Positions 7,231 through 13,653 of a DNA stretch of 32,215 nucleotides are shown in pieces. The position numbers and the translations under genes are program-made. Within the stretch, counting starts at the first letter, position 1. Each line of letters begins with the position of its first letter. The stretch spans positions 1 to 32,215 of the forward strand of contig CAZDKL010000020.1 of NCBI GenBank assembly GCA_964506185.1, written 5' to 3'. The notes below the pieces were generated by a model. That model saw only the letters and a program-made list of their open reading frames with translations. It had not been told where the DNA came from and made no database searches. Source of the DNA: UBA2144 sp964506185. Its GTDB lineage: Bacteria > Patescibacteriota > Gracilibacteria > Peribacterales > Peribacteraceae.

Positions 7231-8079
7231 TTAAACACGTTCCCAAACCAATACCTCAAATTCAAAGACATGCCATCCCTCAGCCCCGCCATCTCTCATT
7301 TTGGCTGACTTAAGTGTCATAAACTGTACGGGCCAAAGCCCCCACTCCTGCATATATCTGCCAAAATCTCCCTCTAATATATCTCTGGCATCGGAAAGAA
7401 GTGATTCATTCGTTACTTCCAGCAAAGTATTTGCAAAAGCATTGCTCGTAAATGATCTCTTCAGCTTGCTCTCATGAGCTCGAACATCGCGCACGTAGCG
7501 GATTAAATCCAACGATAAAAACTGTTCGAGTGCGACTATCCCCGCAGGGTTCTCTTCCTCCGTACTGTGCATCAGTTTTTCCAATTGTTCATCTGTTACC
7601 GCATCTCCGACTGTCAGAAGACCCGCCAAACGAATGAATTTCGTAATATATTCCATGCCTTTATTGTGCACCGCAAAATTAATTCTCATAGGCACAGCTC
7701 TTACACTTGATTCAACCATATCAACCGGATCGCCAAAAGATATTGCGGACATCTTTGCCAGGTATCCTTGTTTTTTTAAGTTTTCTGACAGAAGTTCCCA
7801 GCTTGCAATCAGCCTGTCGAAATCTGTTTCTTTCGGAAGAACATAAACATCCAGTTTTTCTCCCAATGATCCAAGCCTGACTGCAGCGTGTATTTCACTA
7901 AGTTCGACCTGTTCCTGTAAGGCATCTTCACGTCTCTCAAGTTCAGAAAGTTTGGCGACAAGTGGTGCAGAAACTGTCTGCACTTCACTTAGCACTTGTG
8001 CATGCTGGGCAATAAACATGCCAGAGAGTGCAAACATCGAGCAGCCAAGAGCCAATCTGAAACTTGTAGCTTTACTCAC
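7231..8079 (-). CDS. Membrane-anchored coiled-coil protein, possibly PilO/PilN-like
   Basis: This 282-residue protein has no recognised domain. One hydrophobic N-terminal segment (about residues 8-28) is followed by a predicted coiled coil (about 35-65, with LSELERREDALQEQVEL) and then a mixed alpha/beta part. The layout (short cytoplasmic tail, one membrane span, coiled coil, globular domain) resembles the PilN/PilO inner-membrane components of type IV pili, as does its overlapping partner upstream. There is no pilin, PilB or PilC gene nearby to support this. It overlaps the upstream gene by 8 bp and ends 54 bp before the infC start, so it may be co-transcribed with the translation genes. 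Confidence 0.6.
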   Translation of the reverse strand: MSKATSFRLALGCSMFALSGMFIAQHAQVLSEVQTVSAPLVAKLSELERREDALQEQVELSEIHAAVRLGSLGEKLDVYVLPKETDFDRLIASWELLSENLKKQGYLAKMSAISFGDPVDMVESSVRAVPMRINFAVHNKGMEYITKFIRLAGLLTVGDAVTDEQLEKLMHSTEEENPAGIVALEQFLSLDLIRYVRDVRAHESKLKRSFTSNAFANTLLEVTNESLLSDARDILEGDFGRYMQEWGLWPVQFMTLKSAKMRDGGAEGWHVFEFEVLVWERV

Positions 8080-8680
8080 TTAATAGAATGGTGAATACAA
8101 ATGGAGAATAAAAACCGTTTTCGTCGTCATGTTCGCGAGTGAACTTTGGTGGACTTATATCAGAAACCCACTCAGCTTCTTGTACGGCATCTATAAATTG
8201 CGCAAGAACGGTCATGCTTCTTGGTCCGACATTCTGGACCTTGCCTTCTACTTCCAAGCTCAACTCTTCCTGATCAAACTTCATAGAACTAATGTTTATT
8301 GCTTTATTGTTTTCAATTTCAATTTGTTGCATTACCCCCTCCAGTCTGGATTGGAATAACAGCAAATCCCTCGAATCGTATTTCTTGCTCATAGCATCTC
8401 CAAAAAGCCCGTCTCTAAGGGGTGTGACAAATTCTCCTCTTGCCATCTCCAATTCCTGAACTCTTGCATCCAACTCCTTAACAAGTCCCTTGAGCTCTAC
8501 GGCATCATGTTCCTTGCCGGCAATTTCTACCTGAGTTAGCTGAGGAAGAAGCAAGGTTGCCGAAAGCGACAAAAAACCCAGAAGAACTGCTGAAAATAAA
8601 AGGAACGGCACAGAAACGTGATGCAGAACATCTCCTACTGACGGATGATTAGCTGATGTTTTTGTGTTTGTTTTGGGCAT
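8072..8680 (-). CDS. Membrane-anchored coiled-coil protein, partner of the 7231 gene
   Basis: This is a 202-residue protein with a polar N-terminus, one hydrophobic segment near residues 25-47 (VPFLLFSAVLLGFLSLSA), a coiled-coil region near 55-80 (VELKGLVKELDARVQELEM) and a beta-rich C-terminal domain. The architecture is that of a PilN/PilO-type protein, and the two genes overlap by 8 bp, as pilN-pilO pairs often do. The function is inferred from architecture only. The ATG at 8680 has no Shine-Dalgarno. The gene is divergent from prfB, with a 189-bp gap. Confidence 0.6.
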   Translation of the reverse strand: MPKTNTKTSANHPSVGDVLHHVSVPFLLFSAVLLGFLSLSATLLLPQLTQVEIAGKEHDAVELKGLVKELDARVQELEMARGEFVTPLRDGLFGDAMSKKYDSRDLLLFQSRLEGVMQQIEIENNKAINISSMKFDQEELSLEVEGKVQNVGPRSMTVLAQFIDAVQEAEWVSDISPPKFTREHDDENGFYSPFVFTILLSE

Positions 8681-8779
8681 TTAAAAATATGACTATTCAT
8701 GTAATTATAGCGGAAAAGTCTGACTCGTACCACTTAGCCAATGTTGCCTATTCTTTACATTATTATATAACACTTGCCT

Positions 8780-8804
8780 CCCCCTCGAACCCCAACCCTA
8801 ACCC
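8780..8804 (-). other. Second G-quadruplex-type G-run cluster upstream of prfB
   Basis: On the minus strand this stretch carries G runs of 3, 3, 4 and 5 separated by TTA, TT and TTCGA, which fits the G3+ N1-7 pattern. The unit TTAGGG resembles the array after infC. It lies in the divergent gap between the 8072 gene and prfB, about 35 bp upstream of the prfB -10 element. Confidence 0.45.
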
Positions 8805-8838
8805 TTCCAAAATAATGGCCTAAAACAGCTATATAAAG

Positions 8839-8844
8839 TATAAT
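8839..8844 (+). promoter_or_regulatory. Likely -10 element of the prfB promoter
   Basis: TATAAT is a perfect -10 hexamer 25 nt before the prfB ATG. The region at the expected -35 distance (TGGCCT) is a poor match, so the promoter may depend on an activator or on the A/T-rich context. The rest of the 8681-8869 gap is A/T-rich and holds no gene that I can support. Confidence 0.5.
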
Positions 8845-8869
8845 ATGAACACAATATTCCCCCTTCCTC

Positions 8870-9947
8870 ATGGAGGATCTGCTTACCAAATTAAAGGAGC
8901 TACAAGCCGCCGTAAACACGGGGAAGGACTCTCTTTGATGCCAGAGGAATACCTGATCGAATAGCCGAGCTTGAGAAGAAATCGCAGGCCCCCGATATTT
9001 GGGATGATCAAAAAGCTGCTAATCAGTTATTTACTGAGCTAAAAGCTCTTAAGAACCAATGGGAACCTGTGCGGGATCTGGCTGAGGAAACCGGTGATTT
9101 GATAGAATTGATAGGACAGGCCGAAGAGTCCGATCGTCCCAGTATGAAGGAAGAAGCTGATAAGCTTCTGAGTAAATGGGAGGAGATTGAGACGCAGCTT
9201 TACTTGAGCGGTGAATTTGATATGAATAACTGCTATCTCTCAATAAGTGGAGGAGCCGGCGGAACCGAGGCACAGGACTGGGCGGAGATGCTACTTAGAA
9301 TGTATTTGAGGTACTGTGAAAGACAGGGATGGAAAACTGATACTTTGGAAAAAACCGACGGACAAGAGGCAGGAATCAAATCAGTAACAGTTCATGTAAC
9401 AGGATCTCCTTCTTATGGATATCTGAAGTGTGAACGCGGAACACATCGCCTGGTTCGACTCTCCCCTTTTAATGCGAAGAATTTGAGGCAAACAAGTTTT
9501 GCACTTGTTGAAGTTATTCCGGAGATTACGGAGACGACTGAAGTTGAAATTGATGATAAGGATCTAAGAGTTGATACATTCAGATCAAGCGGCGCCGGAG
9601 GACAGCATGTTAATGTGACTGACTCCGCAGTTAGGATCACGCATGAACCAAGTGGCATTGTAGTTTCGTGCCAGAATGAGAGGAGCCAACAGCAAAACAA
9701 AATGCAAGCAATGAATATTCTGCGAGCTAAGCTTTTGGAAAAGCAACGCGAGGAAGATGCGGAGAAAAAGAAGGAACTGAAGGGAGCAACCAAAAGCGCA
9801 GATTTCGGACAGCAAATAAGAAGCTACGTCTTGCATCCGTATCAAATGGTTAAGGACCTAAGGACGGAAGTTGAGACGAGTGATACTGAGGGAGTTCTTG
9901 ATGGAGATCTTCAGCAATTCATTGATGATGAGTTAAAGAGGAAATAG
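8870..9947 (+). CDS. prfB: Peptide chain release factor 2, with programmed +1 frameshift
   Basis: RF2 releases the peptide at UAA and UGA codons. Frame 0 starts at the ATG at 8870 and runs 22 codons (MEDLLTKLKELQAAVNTGKDSL) to an in-frame TGA at 8936-8938. A +1 shift at CTT-T continues as DARGIPDRIAELEKK and runs to the TAG at 9945-9947, giving 358 residues, the normal RF2 length. The peptidyl-transferase loop GGQ is in SSGAGGQHVNVTDSAVR and the SPF codon-recognition motif is in RLVRLSPFNAKNLR, which identifies RF2 rather than RF1. The gene ends in TAG, a codon it does not read. The presence of RF2 shows that UGA is a stop in this organism. It is convergent with the histone gene. Confidence 0.95.
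8921..8939 (+). promoter_or_regulatory. RF2 autoregulatory frameshift site
   Basis: The site consists of an internal Shine-Dalgarno-like GGGAAGGA (8921-8928), 4 nt of spacer, then CTT TGA T. The usual site in other bacteria is CTT TGA C with a 3-nt spacer, so the slippery codon and UGA are kept but the base after UGA is T. Low RF2 lets ribosomes pause at UGA and shift, raising RF2 synthesis. Confidence 0.9.
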
Positions 9948-10013
9948 CTGTCATCCTGAGCTCGTCGAAGGATGACAGCGCGTATCATGGTTCGACGAGC
10001 TCACCATGACACG
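9948..10013. repeat. Paired REP-like hairpins with complementary loops
   Basis: Two hairpins follow the prfB stop codon directly. The first has the perfect 10-bp stem CTGTCATCCT/AGGATGACAG (9948-9957 and 9969-9978). The second, from 9979, has GCGTATCATGGT/ACCATGACACGC with one mismatch. The loops, GAGCTCGTCGA and TCGACGAGCTC, are perfect reverse complements, so the two hairpins could pair loop to loop or refold into one long duplex. Sequences of this type (TCATCCTGAGC...GAAGGATGA) occur as interspersed repeats in many environmental genomes. No transposase is present. Confidence 0.75.
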
Positions 10014-10024
10014 CTTGCACATAC

Positions 10025-10058
10025 ATCAAAAAAGACACCACGCGGTGTCCTTTTTGAT
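10025..10058. terminator. Bidirectional terminator between prfB and the histone gene
   Basis: GACACC (10034-10039) and GGTGTC (10044-10049) form a stem around an ACGC loop. It is flanked by ATCAAAAAA on the left and CTTTTTGAT on the right, which extend the pairing with one mismatch. There is a T run after the stem on both strands, so it can end transcripts from both convergent genes. Confidence 0.8.
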
Positions 10059-10075
10059 TACTTAACGAATTAAGA

Positions 10076-10246
10076 TTAAAGGTCTTCTGGGCGAACAGTC
10101 TTTCTGCCGTTTGCTTTTGCGCGTGCGACAGCTTTGGCAACTGCGTCCTCAAGAAGGGCGCTTGCTGCGTCTGAGAGGTCACCAGATGACATCATACCTT
10201 TTGCTTTTACAAGATCTTTGATCTTGGAAGCTACTACGTAACTCAT
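10076..10246 (-). CDS. Short bacterial histone-fold protein
   Basis: This is a 56-residue basic protein that reads as a single histone fold. Helix 1 is ASKIKDLVKAKG, loop 1 contains SSGDLSDAA, and the long helix 2 is ASALLEDAVAKAVARAKANG. Loop 2 and the start of helix 3 are GRKTVRPEDL. The last part matches the archaeal histone pattern GRKTIKAEDI closely, but the protein ends there, so helix 3 is only a stub. This agrees with the short bacterial histones such as Bdellovibrio Bd0055. It probably forms dimers that bind DNA as a chromatin protein. The start at 10246 (MSYVVASK) is chosen because the longer frame to 10291 would begin upstream of the likely -10 element. The TAA stop comes 17 bp before the bidirectional terminator. 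Confidence 0.8.
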   Translation of the reverse strand: MSYVVASKIKDLVKAKGMMSSGDLSDAASALLEDAVAKAVARAKANGRKTVRPEDL

Positions 10247-10280
10247 AGGAGTAGTGGGTAAGTAATTAAAGAACATGGAG

Positions 10281-10310
10281 ATTTTACGCATGTCCCAAGG
10301 AGCTCTGCAA
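10281..10310 (-). promoter_or_regulatory. Probable promoter of the histone gene
   Basis: On the minus strand TTGCAG (10310-10305) is followed after 18 bp by TAAAAT (10286-10281). The predicted start lies near 10274, leaving a short leader of about 28 nt before the ATG at 10246. No Shine-Dalgarno site is seen in that leader. Confidence 0.5.
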
Positions 10311-10531
10311 GCAAATTCTTCAGTCTATTGTGTGTTTTAGAGTGAATTTTCAATTGACAGCTCGAGCGCATTATGTGGGAAAATTGCATATTCTATCGCG
10401 AATTGGCCAATACAAGCCAAAATCTCTAGTTGAACTATATTAGTCAATCTAACCCTGATAGGACTTCAATTCCCCTCTTTCAAGGTAGCGGAAAGTCGCA
10501 AACTAGGCTCTAAACGTATAGGATACGGCCT
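10311..10531. other. Gap between histone gene and tRNA-Ser, no gene seen
   Basis: This gap of 221 bp between the histone promoter and the tRNA has no supported coding sequence. It is A/T-rich in its left half. TTGACA occurs near 10354 but without a -10 at the right distance, so the tRNA promoter is not identified. Confidence 0.4.
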
Positions 10532-10621
10532 GGAGGGATGGCTGAGTGGTCGAAAGCGCACGACTCGAAATCGTGTTAACCCTCACGGGTTACGAGGGTT
10601 CGAATCCCTCTCCCTCCGCCA
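10532..10621 (+). tRNA. tRNA-Ser(CGA), left copy, with encoded CCA
   Basis: The acceptor stem GGAGGGA/TCCCTCC encloses a class II tRNA with a long variable arm. The anticodon stem CACGA/TCGTG holds the loop CTCGAAA, so the anticodon is CGA and it reads UCG. The T-arm is GAGGGTTCGAATCCCTC. The discriminator is G (10618) and CCA (10619-10621) is encoded. It differs from the copy at 26719-26808 at two positions: G versus T in the D-loop region and C versus T in the variable arm, where both pair with G. The two genes are in opposite orientation with their 3' ends facing each other across 16 kb. Confidence 0.95.
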
Positions 10622-11082
10622 GATACCTTTGGGTCAAAGCGACCCACTTGCGAGGGTGATTGATGGGGTTCTGGGGAGACCCATCCTCTACGTCAGACAG
10701 ATGCTTACACTGCCGACTTGAGTGCGCTCGCAAAGTTATCGAGACTATCAAGATGGCAGTTCTTAATAAGAACACTGTAAGAGATTGGCTGAGAGGCCTT
10801 GCGCTGCGAATCTTTGCTGCGTCTTTGCTATGCTGGCATCTGAGGGTCGGTTCCAGTTAGCGAGCAACCTTCCTGTGCCAGCGAATGAGTTGTCGTCCGC
10901 CGCCACATGCGATGTACAGAATTCCACCTACGATTTCTTCTTGATGCTCCCGTACAAACTACGTAACCCACGGGAGCGGTGCTTTTGTATCCCTTGTTTG
11001 TCCATCACCCTCTCAGTGACCTCTTCTGAAGATTCATAACAGGCTCATTTCAAGTCAAGCTCATTTTCGGTTGAGAAAAGAC
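10622..11082. other. Island left edge, no gene recognised; three palindromes
   Basis: These 461 bp after the tRNA have no coding sequence I can support; open frames of 60-84 codons show no family pattern. Three inverted repeats are visible. TGGGTC/GACCCA is just after the tRNA (about 10629-10645). GTTCTT-AAT-AAGAAC (10759-10773) is operator- or att-like. GCTCCCGT/ACGGGAGC (10946-10953 and 10970-10977) is followed by GGTGCTTTTG, a weak terminator-like form. The stretch could hold degraded coding sequence or an attachment site. Confidence 0.35.
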
Positions 11083-13653
11083 TCAAGATGCTATCGCATC
11101 TTCTTGCGCTCGTTCTCCCAACAGATCATGACACTGTTCCCAGATCTGTTTTTCTGAGTAGAACTTGCATGGACGTCTACATGCATCTTTTCCGTCAATA
11201 CCCTCAATACAACTCATACGCTTTTGCAGCTTTCTTCTGTCTATCTTTAGCCATTCAGACCAAACTGTAATTGTTCCATACCATTCTTCTGTTTCTTCAC
11301 TCCAACAAAAACCATCTTGGCCAGCTTGCATCTGTTCAAGTAGATCAGCACACGCATTCCAAACATTACATTGAGAATACAGTCGTCTTGGAATCCCTCC
11401 TGCATCCTTCCCCTGTATACTCTCTCTTCCAGTCAAGCGTTTTCTGACAGTCTTATTTTCTATTCCCAGATGCTTCGACCAAGCAGTTCTCGTACCAAAC
11501 CAATCTCCTTTTTGTTCGTCCCAAGCGAGACCGTCCTCATATATTTGTGGTTGCTCCTGAAGTAAATCAGCGCATGCATCCCATACGCTACTCTCAGTGA
11601 AAAACGATACTTTTTGTCCTATGCAACTCCTTCCTTCTATGGATTCCACCTCACTCATGCGTTTGTTGAGTGATTCTCTTCCTACTCCAAACCACTGTGA
11701 CCAGGCATACAGCGTGCCAAGCCATTCTCCAGTCTCTTCATGCCGAGTAAAGCCATCTGCATCCGATCGAGGTTGTCCTTTTAGCACATCAGCGCATGAC
11801 TCCCATATTACATTCTCGGAATATATTGAACGGGGGACACCGCTTGCATCTATTCCCTGAATGCCTTGTTCTTCACCCAAACATACTCGGATTCTATGAA
11901 CGGGAATACCAAGCCATCTGTGCCAGGCAGGTATTGTGCCGTACCATTCTTCCTCTTCTTCATTCCAGCTGAAACCGTCTTTCCCAATTTGTGGTTGCTC
12001 TTGCAATAAATCAGAGCAAGCTTCCCATACTGTACTTTCTGCGTAGAATGATCCGATTTGACCACCTTTATCTTTTCCCTCAACACTTTCTTTGTCTTTC
12101 AGGCGCGTGCTGAGTGTCGGCATGCTGATACCCAGCCACTGATGCCAGGCCCATCTTGTTCCGCACCATTTTTGCCTTTGATCATGCCAAAAGAATCCGT
12201 CTTGATCAGCCTGGGGTAACTGATCTCTACGAAGTATCTCCTGGTACATATCTAGGTTCCTGAGAAGTGCGAGGTGTACCTGTGGATTGTGTTTTTCAAT
12301 GCGCCTCCTAATGGCTGCAATTTCGTCCGCTACCGGCCCACCAGCATTGGGATTCTCTAAACCAAGCAGTCTCCCTGCTTCGGCTTCCTTCCATCCATCC
12401 AGCAGGTCCGGCAAGCAAACTGGACGAAATCTATTCGAGTGGGGAACGATTTGTACAGAAATTGCGAATGGCTTGCGAAAACCAGCGCGAGCCAGAGCGC
12501 TACCGCGTCGTACTTTTCTGAGCACTCTGCCGTGCCGGTGTTCAAGTTTATTGAATGAAAGCGTGGGGTACGCATCTAAAAGGCACCGGGCTCGTGGAAG
12601 GTTCATCGCCCTACCTCCCATCTCACACATAACGAGTATATCCAGTTTGCCGTCGTTCATGTCATTCTGGTCTTTTCGCATCTGCGCAGGATGCGTGTCA
12701 TCCCCCGTCCATCCGTGTACGATTACTTCTTCCTGTGCAAACTCATTTTGTAGACGTTGAACTGTTGTGCGCACTAGTTCTGCTGTTGGTACATATACGA
12801 GTGTCGGATACTCTTTTCTTCTGTTCTCTGGAATGAGTGCGCGGTAGAGTTCGCATACTGCACGTTCAATTTCAACGTGTTTGAGTGCGCTCCCCAGCTC
12901 TCTGCGTTTGTAGTCTCCTCTATGGGTTCTTAGTGTATCCTCATCAATCGCTGCCTCATATAACGACCACAATGGCGGAGTAGCTATGCCCCTTCGTATG
13001 CCATCTTTTAGGTCTAGTTCATCAATAATCTCGCCCCAAAGATTTGAGATGTTGCGTCCATCAGGCCACTTTGGTGTGGCAGTAAGCCCCAAACGCATCG
13101 TCGGGGAAAGTCGGTGTACCACCGATGTGCGTTGCTGTGTCAAATACCTGTCCGCCTCGTCCCCAACGATGATGTCAATCTTGTCCAGTGGGAGGTATCG
13201 CTTCAGTTCACACTTGTTTTTTCTTTGTATGGCATCAATACCGGTGATAATGACAGGATGATCGAGTCTGCGCTCCCCGTTACCCCACTGACCTGCCTCG
13301 ATTCCAAGGTCATCCAGTTCCTTTCGTATGGCGGTTGTGTGCGCACGTTCCGTCGTAAGAATGATGTCTCTCCTGTCGCCGTTCAGACCAAGAGTTTCCT
13401 TCGCTGCCTGGGAAGCTCCGATCACGTTCGCTGCAAGCGTCGTCTTACCAGAACTACAACAATGAACAATGGCTGCCGCATCGTGTCGTGTACTTGTACA
13501 GCGATCCTGTATTGCTACACAGATTTTCATCATTGCCTCCTGTTGATGCTCATCAAGTGTGCGTACTCTTCCTCTCGCTGCTGGCATGTGCGTAATGCGT
13601 TGCTCGCATTCTTCCAGTAAAGCCGGTAAGTAGCCTCGTGGAGTATGCTTCAT
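11083..13653 (-). CDS. SF2 helicase with five C-terminal HTH-like tandem repeats
   Basis: This 856-residue protein is a superfamily 2 helicase fused to a repeat array. Motif I is CSSGKTT (about 66-72), motif II DEAD (165-168), motif III TATP (191-194) and motif VI HRHGRVLR (372-379), so both RecA-like domains look active. From about residue 481 to the end there are five units of roughly 74 residues. The consensus has DGF, WxGTxxAW, WLGI, a TLxxRL helix, I-G-D, FYSE and VWxxCxDLL. The WLGI-to-RL part looks like a helix-turn-helix. The function is inferred as ATP-driven DNA translocation or remodelling guided by the repeat array. The start overlaps the end of the phosphoesterase gene by 4 bp, so the two form an operon. 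The gene is more G+C-rich than core genes and probably transferred. It does not match a type I or III restriction helicase well. Confidence 0.85.
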   Translation of the reverse strand: MKHTPRGYLPALLEECEQRITHMPAARGRVRTLDEHQQEAMMKICVAIQDRCTSTRHDAAAIVHCCSSGKTTLAANVIGASQAAKETLGLNGDRRDIILTTERAHTTAIRKELDDLGIEAGQWGNGERRLDHPVIITGIDAIQRKNKCELKRYLPLDKIDIIVGDEADRYLTQQRTSVVHRLSPTMRLGLTATPKWPDGRNISNLWGEIIDELDLKDGIRRGIATPPLWSLYEAAIDEDTLRTHRGDYKRRELGSALKHVEIERAVCELYRALIPENRRKEYPTLVYVPTAELVRTTVQRLQNEFAQEEVIVHGWTGDDTHPAQMRKDQNDMNDGKLDILVMCEMGGRAMNLPRARCLLDAYPTLSFNKLEHRHGRVLRKVRRGSALARAGFRKPFAISVQIVPHSNRFRPVCLPDLLDGWKEAEAGRLLGLENPNAGGPVADEIAAIRRRIEKHNPQVHLALLRNLDMYQEILRRDQLPQADQDGFFWHDQRQKWCGTRWAWHQWLGISMPTLSTRLKDKESVEGKDKGGQIGSFYAESTVWEACSDLLQEQPQIGKDGFSWNEEEEEWYGTIPAWHRWLGIPVHRIRVCLGEEQGIQGIDASGVPRSIYSENVIWESCADVLKGQPRSDADGFTRHEETGEWLGTLYAWSQWFGVGRESLNKRMSEVESIEGRSCIGQKVSFFTESSVWDACADLLQEQPQIYEDGLAWDEQKGDWFGTRTAWSKHLGIENKTVRKRLTGRESIQGKDAGGIPRRLYSQCNVWNACADLLEQMQAGQDGFCWSEETEEWYGTITVWSEWLKIDRRKLQKRMSCIEGIDGKDACRRPCKFYSEKQIWEQCHDLLGERAQEDAIAS
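11086..12213 (-). repeat. Five tandem 74-residue units in the helicase C-terminus
   Basis: Unit boundaries in protein coordinates are about 481-556, 557-630, 631-704, 705-776 and 777-856, each about 222 bp. Conserved landmarks in every unit are DG(F/L), Trp then GT about 10 residues later, an AW/VW pair before the (W)LGI turn, (K/R)RL or RM, and VW/IW with Cys near the end. Units are diverged from each other, with no long identical DNA, so the array is old rather than a recent slippage product. Confidence 0.8.

Noticed and set aside
8870..9068. prfB appears broken by an in-frame TGA after 22 codons.
   Set aside because: The TGA is part of the programmed RF2 frameshift site with CTT, an internal Shine-Dalgarno and an intact downstream frame; it is regulation, not a pseudogene.
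10590..10775. Minus-strand frame overlapping the left tRNA, ending in GEGFEPS.
   Set aside because: This is the usual false translation of a tRNA-Ser T-arm and acceptor stem.
10622..11082. Small plus-strand frames of 66 and 84 codons after the left tRNA.
   Set aside because: Composition is low in family-like patterns and the two frames overlap each other; no start signal supports either.
13114..13620. 168-codon plus-strand frame opposite the helicase.
   Set aside because: It is antisense to the conserved helicase motifs, with no family pattern of its own.
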